Positions 1 through 6,297 of a stretch of DNA of 12,167 nucleotides are shown here, one piece after another (the stretch's first letter is position 1; the number at the start of each line of letters is the position of its first letter). The notes below the pieces were generated by a model. That model saw only the letters and a program-made list of their open reading frames with translations. It did not search any database and was not told the origin of the DNA. The stretch is from an uncultured Ruminococcus sp. (GTDB taxonomy: Bacteria; Bacillota; Clostridia; Oscillospirales; Ruminococcaceae): contig UQAR01000062.1 in the NCBI GenBank assembly GCA_900539095.1, positions 1 to 12,167 of the forward strand. Reading direction: 5' to 3'. Made by a program: the position numbers and the translations under genes.

Positions 1-5
1 ATCAT
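1..5 (-). CDS. Possible start of a next gene, cut by the window edge
   Basis: On the minus strand the TGA stop of the neighbouring gene (16-14) is followed by GAGGTG-like bases and then an ATG at 5-3. This looks like a ribosome binding site and start codon of a tightly coupled downstream gene, only 8 bases after the stop. Nothing of the protein is visible, so this is a pointer to an operon partner and not an identified gene. Confidence 0.3.
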
Positions 6-13
6 ATTACACC

Positions 14-847
14 TCACATCGTCATTCCCATATCGGGTTCTTCGGTCATGTCCTCAAACTGATCGCTGTTCATTTCTTCCTCCGTCTGCAAAAACCATTT
101 GTCGGAATTCCAAAAGCTGATATAAATTTCTCCGTCGGGAGTTTTTATCGGTCTTTGCTCCAGACTCTCTCCTGCGCCGTCGCTTAGCTGCCCGGTACAA
201 TATTCACGGAAATCCTCAAGTTCATCTTCCGTAAGCTGACCGTGAACGTTTGCTGTGACCACTCCCACAAGTTCTCCGTTATGTTCTTCGACCGACATAA
301 ATGCGGAAAACACCTTTCGGTCAACAGAATTGCCTCTATCGTACCAATGCATCAGACCTCGCTCTTTTTCTTCGGGCAAATTGAAATCGCTGATAAAATG
401 ATTTATCTCCGATTTGTAAGCAGAAGCTTCATAGGAGGAGATTTTTTCGTATTCCTCATCAGACCAACATTCAGGTACTCTGCTGATCTCAAGGGGACAG
501 TAAAATTTCATTTCCTGCAAATTCGTCTGAATATGATTTTCGTACAACAGCTTTGCGTTTGGAATATACTGAACGTATCTAGCGTAGGATGAGCCTTCAG
601 CTTCGATCAGCAGACCGTCACCCTGATCCTCATCGTAGATCAGCAGACAATGATAAATATCATCTCTGTCGCAGTACATCAAATCTGTGTTCTCAGCGAT
701 CAGGTCATTGTCCTGCAAGGGATGCCTTTTTAAATTATCAAACTCAGCATGAGAAACTGCTATCGCTTTTTCCACCGCACAGGACTTTGTCTTAAATTCT
801 GCCTCTTTGCGAAGCAGGTTAGTGTTGATTATCAATTTTTCATTCAT
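14..847 (-). CDS. Hypothetical acidic soluble protein, 277 residues
   Basis: I do not recognise a named family with confidence. The ATG at 847 is chosen because GGAGG lies 8 bases upstream; the open frame continues to 973, but that stretch is made of a terminator hairpin and is unlikely to be translated. There is no signal peptide or membrane segment. The protein is rich in Asp and Glu, especially after residue 200. Residues 191-258 contain a recognisable block: a strand (GELVGVVTANV), an acidic helix, then SDGAGESLEQRPI at 222-234 and a strand ending in WFL. From memory this resembles C-terminal blocks of accessory proteins of clostridial conjugative elements, but that is a recollection and not a search. 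The gene is preceded by an overlapping 18-codon ORF and two terminator-like hairpins, which suggests regulated expression. A further gene may start 8 bases past its stop. Confidence 0.8.
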   Translation of the reverse strand: MNEKLIINTNLLRKEAEFKTKSCAVEKAIAVSHAEFDNLKRHPLQDNDLIAENTDLMYCDRDDIYHCLLIYDEDQGDGLLIEAEGSSYARYVQYIPNAKLLYENHIQTNLQEMKFYCPLEISRVPECWSDEEYEKISSYEASAYKSEINHFISDFNLPEEKERGLMHWYDRGNSVDRKVFSAFMSVEEHNGELVGVVTANVHGQLTEDELEDFREYCTGQLSDGAGESLEQRPIKTPDGEIYISFWNSDKWFLQTEEEMNSDQFEDMTEEPDMGMTM

Positions 848-900
848 TGACTTTTCCTCCGTTCGTTTTGTTTCCTTTTTATATAGTACATCTGCCACAT
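844..900 (-). CDS. 18-codon upstream ORF overlapping the next start (ATGA)
   Basis: On the minus strand an ATG at 900-898 opens a frame reading MWQMYYIKRKQNERRKSQ, ending in TGA at 846-844. The stop shares bases with the start of the 277-residue gene (ATGA overlap), the classic layout for translational coupling. AAAGGA lies about 10 bases upstream of the ATG, a usable ribosome binding site. The peptide is strongly basic. The GGAGG used by the next gene lies inside this ORF, so ribosomes on it would cross that site. It could be a leader peptide or a chance ORF; its length gives no statistical support. Confidence 0.4.
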   Translation of the reverse strand: MWQMYYIKRKQNERRKSQ

Positions 901-922
901 GGGTATCACGTCCTTTCTTGAG

Positions 923-980
923 AAATAAAAAAAGGCCGCTTTGTCGTTTATCACATTTCGTGATATTTGACAAAACAGCC
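923..980 (-). terminator. Terminator-like hairpin in the leader of the 277-residue gene
   Basis: Arms at 934-954 and 960-980 form an imperfect 21-bp stem (several G-U or mismatched positions) around a 5-base loop. On the minus strand it is followed by TTTTTTTATTT (933-923). The U-tract direction means it would stop transcripts coming from the right, before they reach the gene starting at 847. No convincing promoter lies between this hairpin and that gene, so it may act as an attenuator. It could instead simply end transcription from further right. Confidence 0.65.
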
Positions 981-1005
981 TTCTAAACTTTGTGAATGTT
1001 TTTTC

Positions 1006-1051
1006 ATAAAAAATCGGCAGGCTTAGAGCAAAATATACTCAAAGTCTGCCG
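1006..1051 (-). terminator. Second terminator-like hairpin, minus strand
   Basis: Arms at 1015-1028 and 1038-1051 pair over 14 positions with two mismatches around a 9-base loop. On the minus strand the stem is followed by a T-rich stretch (ATTTTTTAT, 1014-1006). It lies between the tRNA-fMet terminator and the hairpin at 923-980, so three terminator-like structures are stacked in the same direction within about 260 bases. Confidence 0.55.
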
Positions 1052-1075
1052 TTATGTTCGATATTTTTTGTTGTG

Positions 1076-1092
1076 TAGGGTTCGACTCCCTT
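1076..1092 (+). other. tRNA T-arm-like fragment, possible attachment-site remnant
   Basis: AGGGTTCGACTCCCT at 1077-1091 matches the T-stem and T-loop consensus of a tRNA (TTCGACT loop with a four-pair stem). No acceptor, D-arm or anticodon arm can be found around it, and it is followed by a T-run instead of an acceptor end. The 3' half of a tRNA left alone in this way is typical of integration sites of mobile elements. With a stem this short, chance resemblance cannot be excluded. Confidence 0.3.
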
Positions 1093-1158
1093 TTTTTCGT
1101 GAAAACTGGTGAAAAGCATCCACGGTTTTACATTAAAATTTTTTGTTTTCTAAATATC

Positions 1159-1185
1159 AAAAAAGCCCGTAAACACGGGCTTTTT
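1159..1185. terminator. Bidirectional terminator downstream of tRNA-fMet
   Basis: A perfect GCCCGT/ACGGGC stem (1165-1170 with 1175-1180) and AAAC loop is flanked by A6 on the left and T5 on the right, so it can work in both directions. It lies about 30 bases past the CCA end of the minus-strand tRNA-fMet and is its natural terminator. Confidence 0.85.
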
Positions 1186-1215
1186 AAGGTGAGTATCCAT
1201 TTGGTATCACCAATA

Positions 1216-1292
<77 letters not shown>

Positions 1293-1325
1293 ATATTTTT
1301 TATGCTCTCTCTTGAGTGCTTATTT

Positions 1326-1354
1326 ATTATATCACAAATGAAAGTGAATGTCAA
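1326..1354 (-). promoter_or_regulatory. Perfect consensus promoter of tRNA-fMet
   Basis: On the minus strand TTGACA (1354-1349) is separated by exactly 17 bases from TATAAT (1331-1326). This matches the housekeeping sigma consensus at all 12 positions. An A/T-rich stretch (about 1358-1380) directly upstream of the -35 could act as an UP element. The predicted transcript start is near 1319, leaving a short 5' leader before the mature tRNA. Confidence 0.9.
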
Positions 1355-1393
1355 TACCTTTTTTGCAATTTTTTTATTTTGAGATGAAAGTTC

Positions 1394-1422
1394 TTGACTA
1401 ATGTTCCCAGATCGAGTATAAT
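1394..1422 (+). promoter_or_regulatory. Promoter of tRNA-Pro
   Basis: TTGACT (1394-1399), a 17-base spacer and TATAAT (1417-1422) form a near-consensus promoter. Transcription should start around 1429, only about 5 bases before the mature tRNA. The A/T-rich block at about 1358-1380 lies between this promoter and that of tRNA-fMet and could serve both as an UP element. Confidence 0.9.
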
Positions 1423-1433
1423 ATATACATTAT

Positions 1434-1510
1434 CGGGGTGTGGCGTAGTTTGGTAGCGCGCTACCTTGGGGTGGTAGAGGTCGCCTGTTCAAATCAGGTC
1501 ACTCCGACCA
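1434..1510 (+). tRNA. tRNA-Pro (anticodon GGG)
   Basis: A 77-base cloverleaf with acceptor CGGGGTG paired to CACTCCG (one G-U), a CTACC/GGTAG anticodon stem and a TTGGGGT loop that places GGG at positions 34-36. A C1-G72 top pair is typical of bacterial proline tRNAs. The CCA end is encoded. It decodes CCC and CCU proline codons. It has its own promoter (1394-1422) and terminator (1521-1556) and is divergent from tRNA-fMet. Confidence 0.95.
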
Positions 1511-1520
1511 ATATATCAAA

Positions 1521-1556
1521 ACGGCTTTCCGCTTTGTGTGGAGAGCCGTTTTTTTA
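1521..1556 (+). terminator. Terminator of tRNA-Pro
   Basis: ACGGCTTTCC (1521-1530) pairs with GGAGAGCCGT (1540-1549), with one G-U pair and a 9-base loop. A run of T follows to 1556. It starts 11 bases after the tRNA end. Confidence 0.9.
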
Positions 1557-1576
1557 TTTGTCAAAACATTTTAACA

Positions 1577-1606
1577 CAAAAAAACTCCGACGAAATATCG
1601 GAGCTT
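1577..1606 (-). terminator. Terminator of xylB
   Basis: On the minus strand the stem AGCTCCGA/TCGGAG (core pairs 1598-1603 with 1585-1590) is followed by seven T (1584-1578). It lies about 12 bases beyond the xylB stop, facing the tRNA-Pro terminator. Confidence 0.85.
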
Positions 1607-1617
1607 TTGATTTTGTA

Positions 1618-3141
1618 TTACATCTTCGCAAGCTTTGCAAATTCTGCTTTCAGTGCAGGATAGATCTCAGTGTAAAGCTTGTAGTATTTTTCGTATTCAG
1701 GTACTCGCTCTGCCTCAGGCTGCTGTATCTTGTCGGTCTTTACTACGGCTGCACAAGCCTCTGGTACTGAGGAGTAGATACCTGCACCTGTTGCTGCGAG
1801 AAGTGCTACTCCAAGGGCTGGGCCTTCCTTTGAGGAGGCTGTTTTAACAGGGCAGTTGTAAAGATCTGCAAGCATTGATCTCCACAGCGGTGAACTTCCG
1901 CCGCCTCCGCAAGCCATCATATCGGAAACGTTGATATCCATTTCTCTGAATACTTCAACGCAATCTCTGAGAGAGTATGAAACGCCTTCCATTACTGCTC
2001 TCAGCATATCACGCTTTGTGTGCATTGCAGAAAGTCCAAAGAACACGCCTCTTGCGTCAGGGTCAAGGTGAGGTGTTCTTTCGCCCATGAGGTATGGAAG
2101 ATAAAGCAGTCTGTTTGCTCCCACTGGGACTTTTTCAGCCTCTTTATCCATAAGATAATATTCGTCAACGCCCATGCACTTTGCTGTTTCCTTTTCAGCA
2201 TTGCAGAAGTTATCTCTGAACCATTTCAGCGAAAGTCCTGCACCCTGTGTAACGCCCATAACGTGCCATGCGTTCGGCACTGCTGCACAGCAGGTGTGTA
2301 CTCTGCCCTTAGGGTCGATAGAGATAGAGGAGGTGTGTGCAAATACAACGCCTGATGTTCCGATAGTTGTGAACGCCTTGCCGTCCTCTGCAACGCCTGT
2401 TCCGATAGCCGCAGCCGCATTGTCGCCTGCTCCGCCTACTACTATCGTGCCCTCTTTAAGTCCTGTAAGCTCAGCCATTTTCTTTGTGACTTTGCCTGTT
2501 ACTTCGCATGACTCATATACCTTGCCGAGCATTGACATATCAATACCAAGTGTGTCGCAGACTTCCTTTGACCAGCAGCGGTTCGGCACGTCAAGCAGCT
2601 GCATACCGCTGGCGTCGGAAACCTCTGTTGCATATTCGCCTGTGAGGATAAATCTCAGGTAGTCTTTTGGCAGAAGAATGTGTCTGCACTTTTCGTATAT
2701 GTCAGGCTCGTTGTTCTTTACCCAAAGAATTTTTGCAGCTGTCCAGCCTGTGAGGGCAGGGTTAGCTGTTATCTTGATGAGCTTTTCTCTGCCGAGCTTT
2801 TCGTTCATTTCTTCAACTTCCGCAGCTGTTCTCTGATCGCACCAGATTATGGACTTTCTAAGAACGTTGTTGTCCTTATCCAGCATAACAAGTCCGTGCA
2901 TCTGACCTGAGATACCAACACCTGCAACGTCCTCTTTGTTTACGCCGCTTTTGGTCATAACAGCCTTGATAGTGTTTATCATTGCGTTTGCCCAGTCAGC
3001 AGGGTCTTGCTCTGCATAGCCGTTTTTAGGCTGATACATTGGATATTCGATAGTTACAGAAGAGATAACAGTGCCCTTTTCGTCGAAAAGCACCGTTTTA
3101 GTGCCGCTTGTGCCGCAGTCTACGCCGATTACATAAGCCAT
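1618..3141 (-). CDS. xylB: Xylulokinase (EC 2.7.1.17)
   Basis: Phosphorylates D-xylulose with ATP to xylulose 5-phosphate, feeding xylose carbon into the pentose phosphate pathway; cytoplasmic. The 507-residue length fits the FGGY carbohydrate kinase family. Visible motifs are the N-terminal phosphate loop DCGTSGTK (8-15), GISGQMHGLV (76-85) that contacts the sugar in xylulokinases, GGAGDNAAAAIG (236-247) with the predicted catalytic base Asp240, GTSGVV (261-266), and the C-terminal nucleotide-site signature ACGGGGSSPLW (410-420). The start at 3141 is chosen because AAAGGAG lies 8 bases upstream; an in-frame extension to 3231 overlaps the promoter. The gene is a single transcription unit with its own promoter (3203-3231), a palindrome upstream of it, and a terminator. 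No xylose isomerase, transporter or regulator is adjacent, so the rest of the pathway must be elsewhere. The QMHG motif argues for xylulokinase over glycerol kinase or gluconokinase. Confidence 0.95.
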   Translation of the reverse strand: MAYVIGVDCGTSGTKTVLFDEKGTVISSVTIEYPMYQPKNGYAEQDPADWANAMINTIKAVMTKSGVNKEDVAGVGISGQMHGLVMLDKDNNVLRKSIIWCDQRTAAEVEEMNEKLGREKLIKITANPALTGWTAAKILWVKNNEPDIYEKCRHILLPKDYLRFILTGEYATEVSDASGMQLLDVPNRCWSKEVCDTLGIDMSMLGKVYESCEVTGKVTKKMAELTGLKEGTIVVGGAGDNAAAAIGTGVAEDGKAFTTIGTSGVVFAHTSSISIDPKGRVHTCCAAVPNAWHVMGVTQGAGLSLKWFRDNFCNAEKETAKCMGVDEYYLMDKEAEKVPVGANRLLYLPYLMGERTPHLDPDARGVFFGLSAMHTKRDMLRAVMEGVSYSLRDCVEVFREMDINVSDMMACGGGGSSPLWRSMLADLYNCPVKTASSKEGPALGVALLAATGAGIYSSVPEACAAVVKTDKIQQPEAERVPEYEKYYKLYTEIYPALKAEFAKLAKM

Positions 3142-3202
3142 AGTTTTTACTCCTTTTATAATATGTATAGTATCATTTGTTCTCATTAAAACGATTACAT
3201 TA

Positions 3203-3231
3203 ATTATACAATATTTCTCTCTGAAATGCAA
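3203..3231 (-). promoter_or_regulatory. Promoter of xylB
   Basis: On the minus strand TTGCAT (3231-3226), a 17-base spacer and TATAAT (3208-3203) form a good housekeeping promoter. The transcript start should be near 3196, giving a leader of about 55 bases before the ATG at 3141. Confidence 0.85.
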
Positions 3232-3233
3232 TA

Positions 3234-3264
3234 CCCATAAAACGTTTTCGTTAAATTTTATGGG
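3234..3264. promoter_or_regulatory. Palindromic candidate operator upstream of the xylB promoter
   Basis: CCCATAAAA (3234-3242) and TTTTATGGG (3256-3264) are a perfect 9-bp inverted repeat with a 13-base centre. A second perfect palindrome, AAAACGTTTT (3239-3248), lies within it and has the central CG typical of LacI-family operators and of CcpA cre sites. The element abuts the -35 on its upstream side, a position compatible with an activator or with carbon-catabolite control. No regulator gene is nearby to confirm the partner. Confidence 0.55.
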
Positions 3265-3269
3265 GACAT

Positions 3270-3298
3270 AAAAAAGGACGGTGGGATACCGTCCTTTT
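3270..3298. terminator. Bidirectional terminator between xylB and the 59-residue gene
   Basis: GGACGGT (3276-3282) pairs with ACCGTCC (3288-3294) around GGGAT; six A precede and four T follow. On the minus strand it ends transcripts of the small gene at 3384-3563 before the xylB promoter. Confidence 0.8.
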
Positions 3299-3322
3299 GG
3301 TTTGTTGAAAGACCTAACGAGT

Positions 3323-3346
3323 GGGCGGCCTAAGGTCGCCCCTACA
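3323..3346 (-). repeat. Dispersed palindromic repeat, copy 1
   Basis: Read on the minus strand this is TGTAGGGGCGACCTTAGGCC followed by GCCC, an imperfect palindrome with arms GGGCG and CGCCC. It shares TGTAGGGGCGA, the palindromic layout and CGCCC with the element at 9131-9155. Both copies are intergenic, consistent with a REP-like family. It lies between the small gene and its terminator. Confidence 0.6.
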
Positions 3347-3383
3347 AAAGCAGGGTACGGCTTTACACCGCCATTTTTAAGCC

Positions 3384-3563
3384 TTAGTCAGCCTTTTCCA
3401 GTACGAAAAATGTGCTGTTGTTTTCAGTTTTCATCTCTTTTATCGCCCAGCCTGCGGCAAGCAGTCCGTTTAGCTTTTCTACTCGCTGAAATCTGTCCAT
3501 ATTAGGGGCTTTTCCCTCATGGGCTTTGTCTTCATTTCTTGACACATAAAATATCTTTTGCAT
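3384..3563 (-). CDS. Small hypothetical protein, 59 residues
   Basis: A short soluble protein starting MQKIFYVSRNEDKA and ending VLEKAD. The ATG at 3563 is preceded by AGAGGA at a normal distance; an upstream in-frame extension to 3605 has no comparable site. The second half has the pattern LNGLLAAGWAIKEMKT followed by a Ser/Thr stretch and FFVLEK. That strand-helix-GW-strand pattern is common in small domains of the DUF4177 type, where a helix is followed by 'EGW' and two strands, but I cannot assign it. A consensus promoter (3638-3666) and a downstream terminator (3270-3298) make it a monocistronic unit, which supports it being a real gene. Its leader is about 68 bases. Function unknown. 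Confidence 0.75.
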   Translation of the reverse strand: MQKIFYVSRNEDKAHEGKAPNMDRFQRVEKLNGLLAAGWAIKEMKTENNSTFFVLEKAD

Positions 3564-3637
3564 ATATATCCTCTTTCCCTGTGGGTCTGACAGCTTATCC
3601 CCCAATTTTTATACAGCTGTCGCATTTCGCTAGATAT

Positions 3638-3666
3638 ATTATACTACACAAATACAAAGATTTCAA
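3638..3666 (-). promoter_or_regulatory. Promoter of the 59-residue gene
   Basis: On the minus strand TTGAAA (3666-3661), a 17-base spacer and TATAAT (3643-3638). The transcript start is predicted near 3631. Confidence 0.8.
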
Positions 3667-3848
3667 GGAATACTAAAAATTTTAACCGCTTTTTAACTAT
3701 TTGGCATTATTCCGTTTTTTCATGTAAGACAGCACGTTTGATACATAAAGGTATCCCTCAGGCTGAAAAAATGCACGCATTTGCGGTGGTTTTATCATAC
3801 GATATATACAAAATCTTATGACAAGTGAGTATTTTTATATGACAGCCC
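3667..3848. other. Intergenic region between divergent promoters, no gene seen
   Basis: Within the gene-free stretch 3564-3919, this A/T-rich part lies between the divergent promoters of the small gene and serC. I find no ORF with a ribosome binding site and no RNA gene. Two small inverted repeats occur: GATAC/GTATC (3740-3755) and AAATGC-AC-GCATTT (3769-3782). The latter could be a regulator site but lies about 70 bases upstream of the serC -35. Confidence 0.4.
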
Positions 3849-3877
3849 TTGACTTTTTTGCATAAAAGGCATATAAT
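3849..3877 (+). promoter_or_regulatory. Promoter of the serC-serA operon
   Basis: TTGACT (3849-3854), a 17-base spacer and TATAAT (3872-3877). The leader would be only about 36 bases (start near 3884), leaving no room for a T-box or riboswitch, so control by serine, if any, is not through a long RNA leader. Confidence 0.9.
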
Positions 3878-3919
3878 ATTATTATATTTATTAAATAAAC
3901 TTATGTGGAGGGTTTAACA

Positions 3920-5002
3920 ATGGGTAGAGTATATAACTTCAGTGCAGGTCCTGCTGTTCTTCCTGAGGAAGTACTTAAAGAGGCCGCAGACGAAATGCTC
4001 GATTATAAGGGCACCGGTATGAGCGTAATGGAAATGAGCCACCGTTCCAAGGCTTTTGATGATATCATCAAAGAGGCTGAAAAGGACATCAGAGAGCTCA
4101 TGAACATTCCTGACAATTATAAGGTACTGTTCCTTCAGGGCGGTGCATCTCAGCAGTTCGCAGCTGTTCCGATGAACCTTATGAAGAACAAGAAGGCAGC
4201 TTACATAATCACTGGTCAGTGGGCTAAGAAAGCTTATCAGGAGGCTCAGAAGTACGGCGAGGCTGTTGCTGTAGCATCTTCTGCTGACAAGACTTTCTCT
4301 TATATCCCTGACTGCTCAGACCTCGATATTCCTGAGGACGCTGACTATGTTTATATCTGCGAGAACAATACTATTTATGGTACAAAATACAAGACTCTGC
4401 CTAATACAAAGGGTCACACGCTTGTTGCAGACGTTTCTTCTTGTTTCCTGTCTGAGCCTGTTGACGTAACAAAATACGGCGTTATCTACGGCGGTGTTCA
4501 GAAGAACGTTGGTCCTGCCGGCGTTGTTATCGCTATCATCAGAGAAGATCTTATCACTGATGACGTTCTTGAGGGCACACCTACAATGCTCAAGTGGAAA
4601 ACTCAGGCTGACGCTGACTCTCTTTACAATACACCTCCTTGCTATGGCATTTACATCTGCGGCAAGGTATTCAAGTGGATAAAGAAAATGGGCGGTCTTG
4701 AGGCTATGAAGGCTCACAACGAGAAGAAGGCTAAGATACTCTATGATTATCTTGACCAGAGCAAGCTCTTCAAGGGCACTGTTGTTCCTAAGGACAGATC
4801 TCTTATGAACGTTCCATTCGTAACAGGCGACGCTGAGCTTGACAAGAAGTTCGTTGCTGAGGCTACAGCAGCAGGCTTTGTAAACCTCAAGGGTCACAGA
4901 ACTGTTGGCGGTATGAGAGCGTCTATCTACAATGCAATGCCTATCGAGGGCGTTGAAAAGCTCGTTGAGTTCATGAAGAAGTTCGAGGCTGAGAACGCAT
5001 AA
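3920..5002 (+). CDS. serC: Phosphoserine aminotransferase (EC 2.6.1.52)
   Basis: Converts 3-phosphohydroxypyruvate and glutamate to 3-phosphoserine and 2-oxoglutarate with pyridoxal phosphate; step two of serine synthesis, cytoplasmic. The 360-residue length fits the family. The N-terminal YNFSAGPAVLP, FLQGGASQQFAAVPMN (71-86) and the cofactor-lysine motif YGGVQKNVGPAG (190-201; Lys195 predicted to bind PLP) are diagnostic, as is HRTVGGMRASIYNA near the C-terminus. The ATG at 3920 is chosen because GGAGGG lies 7 bases upstream; an in-frame GTG at 3905 overlaps that site. It is transcribed with serA, 33 bases downstream. Lysine codons are nearly all AAG and alanine mostly GCT or GCA, unlike the neighbouring membrane-protein genes, which suggests high expression. 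Confidence 0.97.
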   Translation: MGRVYNFSAGPAVLPEEVLKEAADEMLDYKGTGMSVMEMSHRSKAFDDIIKEAEKDIRELMNIPDNYKVLFLQGGASQQFAAVPMNLMKNKKAAYIITGQWAKKAYQEAQKYGEAVAVASSADKTFSYIPDCSDLDIPEDADYVYICENNTIYGTKYKTLPNTKGHTLVADVSSCFLSEPVDVTKYGVIYGGVQKNVGPAGVVIAIIREDLITDDVLEGTPTMLKWKTQADADSLYNTPPCYGIYICGKVFKWIKKMGGLEAMKAHNEKKAKILYDYLDQSKLFKGTVVPKDRSLMNVPFVTGDAELDKKFVAEATAAGFVNLKGHRTVGGMRASIYNAMPIEGVEKLVEFMKKFEAENA

Positions 5003-5035
5003 GCGTAACCTTATTATAAGAGAGGGTAATTTACA

Positions 5036-6187
5036 ATGTATGAGATAAAGACATTAAATAAGATCGCTACCTGCGGTACTGATATCTTTGACAAGGCTAA
5101 GTACACAGTAAGCGACAATGCTGAAAATCCTACCGCTATAATGGTACGTTCAGCAAAGATGCACGATATGGAGATGCCTGAGAGCCTGCTTGCTATTGCA
5201 AGAGCAGGTGCAGGTGTAAACAACATTCCTGTTGACAAGTGTGCAGAGCAGGGAATCGTTGTATTCAACACTCCTGGTGCAAACTCAAACGCTGTTAAGG
5301 AACTTGCTATTTGTGCACTTCTTCTTTCTTCAAGAAAGATAACTGAGGCTGCTGCATGGGCTGCATCACTCAAGGGCACTCCTGACGCTCCTAAGACTGT
5401 TGAGGGCGGCAAGTCTAAGTTTGCAGGTCCTGAGATACTGGGCAAGACTCTTGGCGTAATCGGTCTTGGTGCTATCGGCGGAAAGATCGCAAACGCTGCT
5501 GTTGCACTTGGCATGGACGTTATCGGCTATGACCCATTCCTTTCTGTAAACGCAGCTATCCAGCTTGATCCTGCTGTAAAGGTAACAGCTGACATCAATG
5601 ATATCTACAAGAACAGCGATTATATCACTATCCACGTTCCTTACACACCTGACACAAAGAACACTATCGACGAGGCTCAGATAGCAATGATGAAAGACGG
5701 CGTTCGTCTTATCAACCTTGCAAGAGGCGAGCTTATCAACAGTGCGGCAGTTGTAAAGGCTATAAAGGACGGCAAGGTAGCAAAGTATGTAACAGACTTT
5801 GCTGATGATGTTGTTCTGGGCGAAGAGAACGTTATCGTTCTGCCTCACCTTGGTGCGTCTACACCTGAGTCTGAGGACAACTGTGCAACAATGGCAGCTC
5901 ACGAGCTTATTGATTATATCGAGAAGGGAACTATCAGAAATTCTGTAAACTTCCCTAATGCAGAGCTTGCAAAGACAGGCGACCACCTTGTTTGCGTTCT
6001 TCACAAGAACGTTCCTGCACTTATTGCAAAGATATCTTCTGTTGTATCTGACAAGGGTGCAAATATCGAGAACCTTGTAAACAAGTCAAAGAAGGACTGG
6101 GCTTACACAATGCTCGATGTTACAGGCGATGTTGACGCTGACGCTTTCAAGGCTATCGAGGGCGTTGTTGGCGTAAGAGTTCTTTAA
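5036..6187 (+). CDS. serA: D-3-phosphoglycerate dehydrogenase (EC 1.1.1.95), short ACT-domain type
   Basis: Oxidises 3-phosphoglycerate to 3-phosphohydroxypyruvate with NAD; step one of serine synthesis and substrate supplier for SerC. It has 383 residues. The Rossmann signature GLGAIG is at 143-148, the catalytic-region arginine at 230 (NLARGEL) and the catalytic histidine at 271 (PHLGASTPESE). Residues about 317-383 form a C-terminal ACT domain, the usual site of serine feedback inhibition. It lacks the intervening ASB domain of long SerA proteins. In the stretch before the histidine it has TDFADDVVLG where related enzymes carry a Glu (PTEE-like), so the third member of the Arg-Glu-His set may be an Asp; this is from memory of the family. 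The ribosome binding site AGAGAGGG precedes the ATG. The operon ends at the terminator 6214-6254. No serB phosphatase is present here. Confidence 0.95.
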   Translation: MYEIKTLNKIATCGTDIFDKAKYTVSDNAENPTAIMVRSAKMHDMEMPESLLAIARAGAGVNNIPVDKCAEQGIVVFNTPGANSNAVKELAICALLLSSRKITEAAAWAASLKGTPDAPKTVEGGKSKFAGPEILGKTLGVIGLGAIGGKIANAAVALGMDVIGYDPFLSVNAAIQLDPAVKVTADINDIYKNSDYITIHVPYTPDTKNTIDEAQIAMMKDGVRLINLARGELINSAAVVKAIKDGKVAKYVTDFADDVVLGEENVIVLPHLGASTPESEDNCATMAAHELIDYIEKGTIRNSVNFPNAELAKTGDHLVCVLHKNVPALIAKISSVVSDKGANIENLVNKSKKDWAYTMLDVTGDVDADAFKAIEGVVGVRVL

Positions 6188-6213
6188 TAAAGAATATTTT
6201 ATATGCAGCAATG

Positions 6214-6254
6214 AGGCTGCCCACGGACGAACTGCGTCTTGGGCAGCCTTTTTT
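6214..6254 (+). terminator. Terminator of serC-serA
   Basis: AGGCTGCCCA (6214-6223) pairs perfectly with TGGGCAGCCT (6240-6249), with a smaller GACG/CGTC stem nested in the loop, followed by a T-run to 6254. A strong intrinsic terminator 26 bases past serA. Confidence 0.93.
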
Positions 6255-6297
6255 GATACAAAAAGCTATGATATAAGTGAAAATGGAGGAATTTAAA

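Noticed and set aside
848..973. N-terminal extension of the 277-residue protein to an ATG at 973
   Set aside because: The extra 42 codons are read from the terminator hairpin and its U-tract, and the good GGAGG site is at the ATG at 847.
2174..2662. Plus-strand ORF of 162 residues opposite xylB
   Set aside because: Pro/Ser-rich antisense shadow of xylulokinase motifs.
3878..3919. T-box or serine riboswitch ahead of serC
   Set aside because: The promoter leaves only about 36 leader bases, too short for either.
4316..4897. Minus-strand ORF of 193 residues inside serC
   Set aside because: It is antisense to a confidently identified gene, has Cys/Val-rich low-likelihood composition and no supporting ribosome binding site.
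5014..6004. Two minus-strand ORFs opposite serA
   Set aside because: Both overlap conserved SerA domains in antisense and have no start signals or domain features.
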